Source of the DNA: Actinospineispora acaciae DSM 45401
Lineage (GTDB): Bacteria > Actinomycetota > Actinomycetes > Mycobacteriales > Pseudonocardiaceae
Assembly: GCF_000620785.1 (NCBI RefSeq)
Contig: NZ_JIAI01000007.1
Location: 186,001-250,000 of the forward strand
Direction of reading: 5' to 3'
Length of the DNA: 64,000 nt
The notes under the pieces are model-generated. The model had not been told where the DNA came from and searched no databases. It saw only the letters and a list, made by a program, of their open reading frames with translations. The first letter of the stretch is position 1; every line of letters starts with the position of its first letter. Below are positions 25,266 to 33,500 of the stretch, one piece after another. Made by a program: the position numbers and the translations under genes.

Positions 25266-25934
25266 TCAGCGGGAGTCCTGGCCCGGGGTGACGAACCCCG
25301 CCTCGTAGGCGAACACCACCGCCTGCGCCCGGTCGCGCAGGCCCAGCTTCATCAGCACGTTGCTGACGTGCGTCTTCACCGTGTGCTCGCTGACCACCAG
25401 CTCGGCGGCGATCTCCGCGTTGGACAGCCCGCGCGCGACCTGCCGCAGGGTGGCGGACTCCCGCTCGGTCAGCTCGTCCAGCTGCCGCCGCAGCACCGGC
25501 CGCGCGGCGCCCCTGCGCACCACGTCGTCGATCAGCCGCCGGGTGACGGACGGGGCCAGCAGCGCCTCGCCCTTCGCCACCACCCGGACCGCGTCCGCCA
25601 GGTCGTCGCGCCGCACGTCCTTGAGCAGGAACCCGCTCGCCCCCGCGCGCAGCGCCTGGTAGACGTACTCGTCGACGTCGTACATGGTCAGCACCAGCAC
25701 CCGCGCGCTGGTCCGCCGGCAGATCTCGGCGGTGGCCTCCACCCCGTCCATGGTCGGCATCCGGACGTCCATCAGCACCACGTCCGGCTCCAGCTCGACG
25801 GCCCTGCGCACCGCCTCGGCACCGTCCGCGGCCTCCCCGACCACCGTCAGGTCGTCCTGCGCGTTCAGGATCATCGCGAACCCGCCCCGGAACAGGTCCT
25901 GGTCGTCCACCACGAGCACCCGAACCGGCGTCAC
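25266..25934 (-). CDS. NarL/LuxR-family response regulator
   Basis: 222 aa. Receiver domain 1-120 with the acidic pair in VVDDQDLF, phospho-acceptor Asp in VVLMDVRMPTMDG, Thr in VLVLTMYD and Lys in FLLKDV. C-terminal LuxR-type helix-turn-helix (LTERESATLRQVARGLSNAEIAAELVVSEHTVKTHVSNVLMKLGLRDRAQAV). GTG overlaps the histidine kinase stop (GTGA, 25931-25934), so the two are a cognate pair. Target genes are not evident; the esterase follows 66 bp downstream in the same direction. Confidence 0.95.
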   Translation of the reverse strand: MTPVRVLVVDDQDLFRGGFAMILNAQDDLTVVGEAADGAEAVRRAVELEPDVVLMDVRMPTMDGVEATAEICRRTSARVLVLTMYDVDEYVYQALRAGASGFLLKDVRRDDLADAVRVVAKGEALLAPSVTRRLIDDVVRRGAARPVLRRQLDELTERESATLRQVARGLSNAEIAAELVVSEHTVKTHVSNVLMKLGLRDRAQAVVFAYEAGFVTPGQDSR

Positions 25935-27040
25935 GACGCCCCTCCGACCGGCAGCGTCGCGGTCACCGTGAAACCGCGAGGGTCGATCTCCAGCGTCCCC
26001 CCACAGTCCCTGGCGCGCTCGCGCATGCCGAGGATGCCGTGCCCCTCCTCACCGCCCGTACCCCCACCCCCGGTGTCCGCCACCCGCACGACCAGCGCGT
26101 CCCCCGCCCAGTCCAGCAGCACCCGCACCGCGCTGCCCTTCGGGGCGTGGCGCAGCGCGTTGGTCAGCGACTCCTGCACGATCCGGTACGCCGCCGCGTC
26201 CACCCCGACCGGCGACTCCCTCGGCGTCCCCCGCCGCTCCAACGCCACGTCCAGGCCGGCCCTTCGGGCCCGCTCCACCAGCCCGGGCACCGCGTCGATG
26301 CCCGGCCGGGGCTCGCGGTTGCGGTCCGCCGCCTCCTCCTGCCGCCCGTGCAGCGCGCCGAGCACGTGCCGGAGCTGGCCGATCGCGTCCCGGCCGGTGG
26401 ACGCGATGGTGTCGAACACCGCCTCGGCCCTGGCCGGGTCGCTGCGCACCACCAGCGGCCCGGCCTCGGCCTGCACCACCATCAGCCCGACCGAGTGGGT
26501 CACCACGTCGTGCATGTCGCGGGCGATCCGGGTCCGCTCCCTACGCACCGCCGACGCCCGTTCCTCGGCCAGCCGCCGGGCCCGTTCCTCCTCCGCCCAC
26601 CGCTGCGTCCGGCGAGCCCGCTGGCCCACCCCCAGCGCGTACGCGGCGATCGTCGCGCTGATCACGTAGCGGTAGGTCTCGAAGTCCTCCCCGGGCAGCG
26701 CCAGCGACACGATCAGCCCGACCGCCAGCGCGATGCTCGCGCCCACCCGCCACGCCGTCGACATCGTCGCCGCCGCGAACGTGTACACGCACACCAGCGA
26801 GCCGTACGGGAGCAGCAGCAACGGCACGTGCGCCAGCAGCTTGTAGGTCAGCGCGAACGCGATCGTCGCCCCGCCCACCAGCACGCAGACCGGCAGCAGC
26901 GCCACCCGCCGCCACACGACCGGCACCGAGGCGAGCACCGTCAGCGCCAGCGCCCACCACGGCCGAGGGTACGGCACCAGCGCGGGGCCGACGGTGAGCA
27001 GCGTGACGGCGGCACCGAGCGCCGCATCCCCCCGGCTCAC
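25931..27040 (-). CDS. DesK/NarX-type sensor histidine kinase
   Basis: About 369 aa from GTG 27040. Alternative in-frame starts are GTG 27055 and GTG 27046, and one farther upstream is possible. The N-terminal 150 residues hold five or six membrane segments with very short loops, so the signal is probably sensed in or at the membrane. The HisKA_3 dimerisation helix contains RTRIARDMHDVVTHSVG with the phospho-His, followed by the ATPase domain (ESLTNALRHAPKG, VADTGGGGTG, GHGILGMRERA). Coupled to the response regulator by GTGA. Confidence 0.88.
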   Translation of the reverse strand: MSRGDAALGAAVTLLTVGPALVPYPRPWWALALTVLASVPVVWRRVALLPVCVLVGGATIAFALTYKLLAHVPLLLLPYGSLVCVYTFAAATMSTAWRVGASIALAVGLIVSLALPGEDFETYRYVISATIAAYALGVGQRARRTQRWAEEERARRLAEERASAVRRERTRIARDMHDVVTHSVGLMVVQAEAGPLVVRSDPARAEAVFDTIASTGRDAIGQLRHVLGALHGRQEEAADRNREPRPGIDAVPGLVERARRAGLDVALERRGTPRESPVGVDAAAYRIVQESLTNALRHAPKGSAVRVLLDWAGDALVVRVADTGGGGTGGEEGHGILGMRERARDCGGTLEIDPRGFTVTATLPVGGAS

Positions 27041-27131
27041 CCGCACAGCGCCCACCCGCAGACGGTATGCGCCCGCCGCCGTCGCCGCCTCCCCCCGGGG
27101 AGGGAGCCGCGCCTCGCTCACACGGCCGACG

Positions 27132-27596
27132 TCAGTGACCGCCGGCGAGCCCCTTCGGGAAACGGTCCCCGACGGCGCCGAGCTCGACGCCGTGTTCGAG
27201 CAGCGCCTTGAGCGCACACAGGGCGATGGTGAACCCGCCCGTCGAGTCGCCGACATGGCGGGCCACCTCGTCCTCGGTGCCGCCGAACCCGGTCTCGGTG
27301 ACGTCGACGTAGGTGCCGTCCGGCAGCGCCTCGAAACGCAGCTCGACGGTCATGCCGTCGTTCCACTCGAAGACGATGCGGCTGTCCGGCTCGACCTCTT
27401 TCACCGCGATCCGCGCGGAGGCGCCGTACATCTCCCATTCCCAGGTCAGGTCCGCACCGGCGACCATTTTCCCGCTACTCTTGGTGTACCAGAACTTCGT
27501 GGTGATGGCCGGGTCGGCGAACGCCTGGAACACCTCACTTTGCGGCCGGCGGACAAGCATTCCCGCCTTGACCTTGCGAACATCGGTCACTGTCAT
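27132..27596 (-). CDS. SRPBCC (AHSA1-like) domain protein
   Basis: 154 aa with the helix-grip pattern of AHSA1/START-like proteins: MLVRRPQSEVFQAFADPAITTKFWYT, WEWEMYGASARIAVKEVEPDSRIVFEW, and a C-terminal amphipathic helix region TGGFTIALCALKALLEHG. The ATG overlaps the stop of the upstream ArsR-SRPBCC gene (ATGA, 27593-27596), so both are made from the same autoregulated transcript. Such proteins bind hydrophobic ligands; no catalytic residues can be assigned. Confidence 0.85.
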   Translation of the reverse strand: MTVTDVRKVKAGMLVRRPQSEVFQAFADPAITTKFWYTKSSGKMVAGADLTWEWEMYGASARIAVKEVEPDSRIVFEWNDGMTVELRFEALPDGTYVDVTETGFGGTEDEVARHVGDSTGGFTIALCALKALLEHGVELGAVGDRFPKGLAGGH

Positions 27597-28417
27597 GAGC
27601 CTTTCTGTTCCGTTGTGACGGGCAGCGTGTCGCCGGTCTCCAGCAGGGTCTTCAGGTCCGACAGCAGGTGCGGCCACCCGCCGCTGACCAGCTCCAACAC
27701 CGTGCTGCCCGGCTCGAACCCCTCGTGGACGACCGTCAGCTTGACGGTCTCGCCGAGCGGTTCGATGTCGAAGCTCACCCGTGAGCGGGGCTCGGCGGCC
27801 GCCTTGGCGAGCACCTCGTCGCTCATTCCGACGGCGGCCGCGAACTCCGGCGTGAACGTGTGCCAGGTGTACGCCAGCCGGCGGTAGGGCTCGGACTCCA
27901 GGATGACCTGCTCCGGGTCGCTCATCCGCACGCCGTTCTGCGTCCAGACCATCGTCGAGCCCTTCTCCCAGTCCGACTCGAAGGTGGCCTGCCAATAGCG
28001 TCGGGTGAAGGCCGGATCGGTCAGCGCTCGCCACAGCCGTTCCGGTGTTGTCTTGATGTACGTGGTGTAGACGAACTCCGTACTACCCATCGGTTCCTGC
28101 TCCAATGCGGTCTTCAGGTCGGCGAGCGCACGGGCGCGCTCGCGGTCGTAGCGGTTGATCCAGCGGTCGGCGATGGCGTTGATCGGCGCGGCGTTGAGGT
28201 AGTGCAGCTTTTCCCGGCCTCGGCGCACGGTGGTCACCAGGTTCGCGGCCTCCAGCACCGCCAGGTGCTTGCTGACCGACTGCCGCGCCATGTCCAGCCC
28301 GGTGCACAGCTCGCGCAGGTTCTGCCCGTTGCGGGCGTTCAGGCCGTCCAGCAGCCGGCGCCGGCTGGGGTCGGCCAGCGCCTTGAACACCTCGTCCACC
28401 CGCACCGCCTCCGACAT
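27593..28417 (-). CDS. ArsR-type repressor fused to an SRPBCC ligand domain
   Basis: 274 aa. Residues 1-100 are an ArsR winged helix (VFKALADPSRRRLLDGLNARNGQNLRELCTGLDMARQSVSKHLAVLEAANLV) without the Cys/His metal site of ArsR/SmtB. Residues about 110-274 are an AHSA1/SRPBCC domain (STEFVYTTYIKTTPERLWRALTDPAFTRRYW). The fusion suggests a repressor that senses a hydrophobic ligand through its own C-terminal domain. ATG at 28417; two identical palindromic operators lie in its promoter, implying self-repression. Co-transcribed with a second SRPBCC protein. Confidence 0.88.
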   Translation of the reverse strand: MSEAVRVDEVFKALADPSRRRLLDGLNARNGQNLRELCTGLDMARQSVSKHLAVLEAANLVTTVRRGREKLHYLNAAPINAIADRWINRYDRERARALADLKTALEQEPMGSTEFVYTTYIKTTPERLWRALTDPAFTRRYWQATFESDWEKGSTMVWTQNGVRMSDPEQVILESEPYRRLAYTWHTFTPEFAAAVGMSDEVLAKAAAEPRSRVSFDIEPLGETVKLTVVHEGFEPGSTVLELVSGGWPHLLSDLKTLLETGDTLPVTTEQKGS

Positions 28418-28467
28418 GCAGCCTTTTGGCTGCCTGAACAATAGGCAGCCGTCTGGCTGCATGTCAA
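28418..28467 (-). promoter_or_regulatory. ArsR promoter with two GCAGCC-N4-GGCTGC operators
   Basis: Minus-strand promoter TTGACA (28467-28462), 18-bp spacer, TATTGT (28443-28438). One palindrome GCAGCC-N4-GGCTGC (28445-28460) fills the spacer. A second (28418-28433) covers the predicted start site and abuts the ATG. Two identical operators 27 bp apart, both in blocking positions, fit tight autorepression by the ArsR-type gene. Confidence 0.75.
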
Positions 28468-28520
28468 TCGCGGGTCGCCGCCCTGCCGCCGCCCTGCCGC
28501 GTGCTCGATACCGTGCCGGC

Positions 28521-28943
28521 ATGCCACCTCCGTCGACCCGGCCGTCGCTGCGCGTGACGTCCGTGACGATCGCCGCGCCCGACCCGCGCGAGCTCGCCGC
28601 GTTCTACAGCGCCCTGCTCGGCTGGCCGGTGACCACCTCCGAGCCGCCGCGCCCCGGCATGCCGCCGTCGGACGGATGGGCGCAGCTGCGACCGCCCGAG
28701 GGCGCCGTCGGCCCGACGCTGAACTTCGAGTACGAGGCCGGCTACGTGGCGCCGGTGTGGCCGTCCGTCGAGGGCGAACAGCAGCTCCAGACCCACCTCG
28801 ACATCGCCGTCGACGACCTGCCCGCCGCCGTCGCCTGGGCGCGACAAGCCGGCGCGACGCTCGCGCGGTACCAGCCCCAGGACGGCGTGCGGGTCATGCT
28901 CGACCCGGCGGGCCACCCGTTCTGCCTGTTCCTGTCTGGCTGA
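28521..28943 (+). CDS. VOC (glyoxalase-like) family protein
   Basis: 140 aa with the betaalphabetabetabeta layout of the vicinal oxygen chelate family: VTIAAPDPRELAAFYSALLGWPV at the N-terminus, THLDIAVDDLPAAVAWARQAGATLA in the middle and VMLDPAGHPFCLFL at the C-terminus. This subtype is usually annotated as glyoxalase/bleomycin resistance-like with unknown substrate. It is divergent from the ArsR-SRPBCC gene and may share its operator region. ATG 28521. Confidence 0.85.
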   Translation: MPPPSTRPSLRVTSVTIAAPDPRELAAFYSALLGWPVTTSEPPRPGMPPSDGWAQLRPPEGAVGPTLNFEYEAGYVAPVWPSVEGEQQLQTHLDIAVDDLPAAVAWARQAGATLARYQPQDGVRVMLDPAGHPFCLFLSG

Positions 28944-29019
28944 TCCGCGCGCGGTCACCTTTGCTCGCCCTAGCCCGTCGCTGTGGGTAGATCGCCCGAC
29001 AACGACCGAACAGGACGCC

Positions 29020-30240
29020 ATGCCCGACTCGGAAGTACTGACCACCCCGTTTGTTGGCCGGCCCCCCAGGTTTCCGCGCCCGGTCGCCTTTGCCGTGGCC
29101 ACCGTGATCCTGGTGTTGTTCCAGGCGGCGTCGAGCGCACCGGCACCTTTGTACGTCGTGTACCAACGAATGTGGGGATTCTCCTCGGCGACGCTCACGC
29201 TGGTCTTCGCGGTGTTCGCGTTCGGCCTGCTCGGCTCGCTGCTGGTGCTGGGCCCGCTGTCCGACCGGATCGGGCGCCGGCCTGTGCTGGCGGGCTCGAT
29301 CGCGCTGGTCGCGGCCGCCCTGCTGCTGTTCCTGACCGCCCGCGACGTGACGACGCTGCTGATCGCCCGGGTGGTGCAGGGGGTGGCGACGGGAATGGTG
29401 CTGCCCGCGCTCGGCGCCACCCTGGTCGATTTCGATCCGCCGCGCGCGCCGGGCCGGGCCGCGGTTGTCAACGGCGTCGTCCCGATTGCCGGGCTCGCCA
29501 TCGGCGCGCTCGCGTGCGGCGCCCTGGCCCAGTACGCCCCCGACCCGACCCACCTGGTCTGGGCATTGCTGCTCGGCGCGATGCTGCTCGCGTTTCTCGC
29601 CGTCCTCGGGTTGCCATCGTCGTCGGCGCCGCGCCGCCGGGTCCCGTTGTCGCTGCCGCCCCGGTTGTCCGTTCCGCACGGGCTGCGCGCCGACGTCTAT
29701 CCGTTGTTTCCCGTCATCGCTTCCGGCTGGGCACTCGGGGGCCTGTACCTCTCGCTCGGCCCGTCCGTCGCGGCCACCGTCTTCGGCATTTCCGACCATT
29801 TCCTCGGCGGCCTGGTGGTGACCCTGCTCTGCGGCACCGGCGCGGTGACCGCGTTCGCCCTCCGCAACCGTTCGAGCACAATGGCATTGCGCACCAGCCT
29901 GACCCTGCTCACCGCCGGGACCACGTTGACGCTGGTCGGCCTGCTCGCCCATTCCCTCGCGGCCGCGGTCGCCGGCACGGTGGTCTCCGGAATCGGCTAC
30001 GGTGCCTCCGGGCTCGCCACCTTCGGCGCGCTCTCCAAGCTCGCCGGCCCCACCCAGCGCGGCGAACTGTTCGCGGTGGCCTACACGGTTGCCTTTCTCA
30101 CGTTCAGCCTGCCCGCCATCGCCGCCGGCTGTGCCGCCACAATGGTGGGACTGTGGGCCACGGTCGTGGCCTATTCGCTCCTGGTGATACTCACCGGAAT
30201 CGTCGCGTTCGTCCTCGTCCTGAAACCGACTCGGTCATGA
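29020..30240 (+). CDS. MFS transporter, probable drug/metabolite exporter
   Basis: 406 aa, twelve predicted membrane helices. The loop 2-3 motif is GPLSDRIGRRPVL and motif C-like sequence (GVVPIAGLAIGALACG) occurs in helix 5, which is typical of drug:H+ antiporters. ATG 29020 with AGGA upstream. Its codon usage is slightly less GC-biased than its neighbours (several TTT and ATT codons). No regulator is directly attached, and the substrate cannot be predicted. Confidence 0.88.
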   Translation: MPDSEVLTTPFVGRPPRFPRPVAFAVATVILVLFQAASSAPAPLYVVYQRMWGFSSATLTLVFAVFAFGLLGSLLVLGPLSDRIGRRPVLAGSIALVAAALLLFLTARDVTTLLIARVVQGVATGMVLPALGATLVDFDPPRAPGRAAVVNGVVPIAGLAIGALACGALAQYAPDPTHLVWALLLGAMLLAFLAVLGLPSSSAPRRRVPLSLPPRLSVPHGLRADVYPLFPVIASGWALGGLYLSLGPSVAATVFGISDHFLGGLVVTLLCGTGAVTAFALRNRSSTMALRTSLTLLTAGTTLTLVGLLAHSLAAAVAGTVVSGIGYGASGLATFGALSKLAGPTQRGELFAVAYTVAFLTFSLPAIAAGCAATMVGLWATVVAYSLLVILTGIVAFVLVLKPTRS

Positions 30241-30331
30241 CCGCCTCCCTCGCCTCGACGAGGCGGACGACCGCCACACCCTGTGGAGCGCTGGACTCAT
30301 TGCCACGGGGAGCGCCCGAGTGGTGGTAGTA

Positions 30332-30347
30332 TCGAACATATGTTCGA
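30332..30347. promoter_or_regulatory. LexA (SOS) box over the HNH gene start
   Basis: A perfect palindrome TCGAAC-ATAT-GTTCGA, matching the actinobacterial/Gram-positive LexA consensus TCGAACnnnnGTTCGA. It contains the ATG (30340-30342) of the HNH gene, and a TAGTAT -10 box (30327-30332) directly adjoins it. LexA binding would block both transcription and the start region. Confidence 0.85.
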
Positions 30348-31722
30348 GTCATGGCCCACCGTCGAGCCTCCGGGCGGCCCCGGAGCGGGGTGGTCCGCGT
30401 GCGCACCCGACGGGTTGCTGGCCGAGGCGCTGTCCGGGCAGTCCGGTGGTTCCTGCGCCGAGCGGCTGGAGCGCGTGGCGGCCTGGGAGCGCGTGATCGC
30501 ATGGGCTCAGGCCGCACAGCTTCGTGAGATCGCCGGCTTCGTGACGGAGGCCGGCTCGGATCCCGAGTTCGGAGACGACGCCGAGCAGGCACACCGCTCG
30601 GCGTGCGCCTCGATCGGGCTGGTGACGCGCGTCGCCGCGGGGACCGCCGCCAACCGGGTGCACGACGCATCGGTGCTGGTCGAGCGGCTACCCGCGATCT
30701 GGGATGCGCTCTCGTCGGGCCGGATCACACTGCCGTCGGCGCGCGCGGTCGCGGAGGAGACCCTGGGGCTGGACGCCCGGCACCTCGACGAGGCACAGAC
30801 CCGGATCCTGGAACGTGCCGCCGGCCAGACGACGGGCCAGGTGCGCGCGCACGCGAAACGGGTGGTGGCCCGGCTGGACGCCGAGGCTGTCCGCCGCCGG
30901 GCCGAGCAGGCCCGCCGCGAACGATCCGTCAGCCTCGACCCGGAGCCCGACGGCATGGCCACCCTTCGGGCCTATCTGCCCGCGCACGAGGCGGTCGCCG
31001 CCTACGAGGTGCTCGGCGACTACGCCCGCCGCGCCGGCTGCCCCGACAACGCACGAACGATGGACGCGCGGCGCGCCGACGCCCTGGTCGACCTCATCCT
31101 CCGCCCGGGCACGCCCGACCCCGACGAGCCACCGACCGCCGGCCGCAACAGGGCGTCAGCGCAGATCCTGGTCACCGTCTCACTGACAACGCTGCTCGGC
31201 CTCGATCAGCTCCCCGCCGAGCTGGCCGGCTATGGCCCGATCCCGGCCGACGTCGCCCGCGAGCTCGCCGCCGAGGGCACCTGGCGACGGTTGATCACCG
31301 ACCCGGTGACCGGGAGCCTGCTCGACTTCGGCACCGCCCGCTACCGCCCGCCGCCCAACCTGGCCGAGTTCGTGATCACCCGGGACCAGACCTGCGGCTT
31401 CCCCGGTTGCCGCGTGCCCGCGCATCGCTGCCGCCTCGACCACACGGTCCCCTTCGACCCACAGACGCGCGCCGGCCCCACCAACGCCGACGACCTCCGG
31501 CCGCTCAGCCGGGCACACCACCTGCTCAAGCACAGCCCGGGCTGGAGCCTCGTCCGCAACAGCGACGACAGCCTCACCTGGACCGCGCCCACCGGCCACC
31601 GGTTCACCCGGCACCCGCCCCGGATCGGCGAGCCGGACCGAGCCCCCGCACCGGTCACACCAAGCCCGCGCGAGTCACCGCCCGAGCAGGCCACCACCCC
31701 GGGTGCAGGCCCGGAGCCCTGA
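30340..31722 (+). CDS. HNH endonuclease with DUF222 (13E12-repeat family), SOS-regulated
   Basis: 460 aa. Residues about 20-330 form the DUF222 helical domain. It is followed by an HNH nuclease module (CGFPGCRVPAHRCRLDHTVPFD, then NADDLRPLSRAHHLLKH), including the Cys pair of a zinc-stabilised HNH and the catalytic His. The C-terminal 50 residues are Pro-rich. This family is the actinobacterial 13E12-repeat type, some members of which are LexA-controlled in mycobacteria. The ATG at 30340 lies inside a perfect LexA box and 7 bases after a TAGTAT box, so the message should be leaderless and DNA-damage induced. Confidence 0.9.
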   Translation: MFESWPTVEPPGGPGAGWSACAPDGLLAEALSGQSGGSCAERLERVAAWERVIAWAQAAQLREIAGFVTEAGSDPEFGDDAEQAHRSACASIGLVTRVAAGTAANRVHDASVLVERLPAIWDALSSGRITLPSARAVAEETLGLDARHLDEAQTRILERAAGQTTGQVRAHAKRVVARLDAEAVRRRAEQARRERSVSLDPEPDGMATLRAYLPAHEAVAAYEVLGDYARRAGCPDNARTMDARRADALVDLILRPGTPDPDEPPTAGRNRASAQILVTVSLTTLLGLDQLPAELAGYGPIPADVARELAAEGTWRRLITDPVTGSLLDFGTARYRPPPNLAEFVITRDQTCGFPGCRVPAHRCRLDHTVPFDPQTRAGPTNADDLRPLSRAHHLLKHSPGWSLVRNSDDSLTWTAPTGHRFTRHPPRIGEPDRAPAPVTPSPRESPPEQATTPGAGPEP

Positions 31723-31741
31723 CCTCGGCGATGATGGCCCG

Positions 31742-32482
31742 GTGACCGTGTACTTCATCGGCGCCGGCCCAGGCGCCGCCGACCTGATCACCGTCCGAGG
31801 TCGCGACCTCCTCGCCGCCTGCACGGTGTGCCTGTACGCCGGCAGCCTGGTACCGCCCGCGCTGTTGGACGAATGCCCGCCGGGGGCGCGCCTGGTGGAC
31901 ACCAAGGACCTGACGCTGGACCAGATCGTCGACGAGCTGGTCGCCCGGCATCGGGAGGGGCACGAGATCGCCCGCCTGTGCTCGGGCGACCCGTCGGTGT
32001 TCAGCGCGGTGGCCGAGCAGGCCCGCCGACTGGAGGCGGCCGGGGTGCCCTACGACATCGTCCCCGGGGTGCCGGCGTTCGCGGCGGCGGCGGCCACGCT
32101 GCGCCAGGAGCTCACCGCGCCCGGCGTCGGGCAGACGGTGGTGCTCACCCGGACCGCCGCCCGCGCCACGCCGATGCCGCCGGGTGAGGACCTGGCCACG
32201 CTGGGGGCGTCTCGGGCCACGCTGGTGCTGCACCTGGCCGTGCAGCGCATCGACGCGGTGGTCGCCGAGCTGGTGCCGAACTACGGCGACGACTGCCCGG
32301 TTGCGGTGGTGGCGCGGGCCAGCCGGGACGACGAGCTGGTGCTGCGCGGCACTCTCAGTGACATCGCCGGTCAGGTCCACGAGGCCGGGGTGCGGCGGAC
32401 CGCCGTGATCATCGTCGGCCGGGTGCTCGGGGTGCCGGGCGGCGACAGCCACCTGTACTCGGCCGCGCGCGTGCGGAGCTGA
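31742..32482 (+). CDS. cobM: Precorrin-4 C11-methyltransferase (CobM)
   Basis: 246 aa, SAM-dependent tetrapyrrole methylase. N-terminal VYFIGAGPGAADLITVRG, then CLYAGSLVPPALL, ARLCSGDPSVFSAVAEQ and a C-terminal TAVIIVGRVLG. The YAGSLV element and LCSGDPS are diagnostic of CobM/CbiF. It methylates C-11 of precorrin-4 in the aerobic cobalamin route. GTG 31742. It stands alone, separated by the IclR sugar operon from cobIJ, cobG and cobN at 42-48.7 kb; no riboswitch precedes it. Confidence 0.93.
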   Translation: MTVYFIGAGPGAADLITVRGRDLLAACTVCLYAGSLVPPALLDECPPGARLVDTKDLTLDQIVDELVARHREGHEIARLCSGDPSVFSAVAEQARRLEAAGVPYDIVPGVPAFAAAAATLRQELTAPGVGQTVVLTRTAARATPMPPGEDLATLGASRATLVLHLAVQRIDAVVAELVPNYGDDCPVAVVARASRDDELVLRGTLSDIAGQVHEAGVRRTAVIIVGRVLGVPGGDSHLYSAARVRS

Positions 32483-32549
32483 CGCGCGCATCCGGGCACT
32501 AGCCCGCTCATCAACATCATGTGTCACTCATGGCTCGTTGCGTCTCTTG

Positions 32550-32588
32550 TTCCACAGGGAGGCTTGCGAGCGTCATCGTTCTGTGGAA
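32550..32588. promoter_or_regulatory. Inverted repeat upstream of the IclR gene (probable operator)
   Basis: TTCCACAG (32550-32557) and CTGTGGAA (32581-32588) form a perfect 8-bp inverted repeat with a 23-bp gap, the right arm ending one base before the iclR-type ATG. Position and symmetry suggest autoregulation. Confidence 0.45.
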
Positions 32589-32589
32589 A

Positions 32590-33435
32590 ATGAGCGACGT
32601 GTCCAATGCCAAACTGGACCTGGCGTCCAATCCCGATGCGGCGCCCGCCACGGCGGGGGCGGCGAAGGCGCTGGTGAAGGGGTTGGCCTTGGTCGACCTG
32701 GTGGCGGCGCACGACGGGCCGACGCGGCTGGTCGACCTCGTCGCCGACAGTGGGCTCCCCCGGCCGACCGCGCTGCGGCTGCTCGAGGCGCTCTGCCGGT
32801 CCGGGGTGCTGCGCACCGACGACGCCGGGCACTATCGGCTCGGGCCCCGTGTCGCGGCGTGGGGGCACGCGTTCGTGAACGAGCTGGACCTGCCCGCGAT
32901 GGCCGCCGAGCCGATGGCCGGGCTGGTCGAGGCGTCCGGCGAGACGTGCTTCCTGGGCGTGCGTGACGAGGCGAGCGTGGTCTACCTGGTCGCGGTGAAC
33001 AGCCCGCAGGCTGTCCGGCCGGCCGCCAGGGTGGGCTCGCGCAACCCGTTGCACTGCACGGCGATCGGCAAGGTGCTGCTGGCCTGGCTGCCCGAACCGG
33101 AGATCCGCGGCGCGCTGGTCGCCCCGCTGGAGCGGCGCACCGCGAACACGCTGGCCGACCCCGACGCGGTGGTTGCCGAGCTGGCAGCGGTGCGCGAACG
33201 GGGCTTCGCCACCGACGACGTGGAGAACGAGGACGGCGTGCGGTGCGTGGCGGCGCCGATCCGCGACCACGCCGGCGCGGTGGCCGCGGGGCTGTCGGTG
33301 TCCGCGCCGGCCTACCGGTTCTCCCGGGACGACCTGTTCCGGCTCGCGCCGGAGGTGCTGCGGGTGGCGGCCACGGTGTCCGAGCGGCTCGGTCACAGCG
33401 CGACCCGCACCGACACCCAAGCAACCCCGCAATGA
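32590..33435 (+). CDS. IclR-family transcriptional regulator
   Basis: 281 aa. Winged helix at about 20-80 (KALVKGLALVDLVAAHDGPTRLVDLVADSGLPRPTALRLLEALCRSGVL) and the IclR effector domain (ETCFLGVRDEASVVYLVAVNS, NPLHCTAIGKVLLAWL, VRCVAAPIRDHAGAVAAGLSVSAPAYRF). ATG 32590; a GTG at 32521 would add a poorly supported extension. It heads the sugar uptake and degradation operon that runs to 41280, and its ligand is probably a sugar acid such as 2-keto-3-deoxygluconate (inference). Confidence 0.88.
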   Translation: MSDVSNAKLDLASNPDAAPATAGAAKALVKGLALVDLVAAHDGPTRLVDLVADSGLPRPTALRLLEALCRSGVLRTDDAGHYRLGPRVAAWGHAFVNELDLPAMAAEPMAGLVEASGETCFLGVRDEASVVYLVAVNSPQAVRPAARVGSRNPLHCTAIGKVLLAWLPEPEIRGALVAPLERRTANTLADPDAVVAELAAVRERGFATDDVENEDGVRCVAAPIRDHAGAVAAGLSVSAPAYRFSRDDLFRLAPEVLRVAATVSERLGHSATRTDTQATPQ

Positions 33436-33500
33436 GCGCTGTTCCAGCCTCGCCAGCGAATGAGGCGACAACACAGTCCGACACGACACGGAGGCGGCCG

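Noticed and set aside
30340-31722. The HNH gene as a restriction or phage-defence nuclease
   Set aside because: There is no methylase or other defence partner, and DUF222-HNH proteins are a dispersed actinobacterial family; the LexA box points to the SOS response instead.
33432-33500. ATG 33432 as start of the PNPOx-like gene
   Set aside because: It overlaps the iclR-type stop but lacks a ribosome site, whereas GTG 33501 has GGAGG at ideal spacing and begins just before the folded domain.
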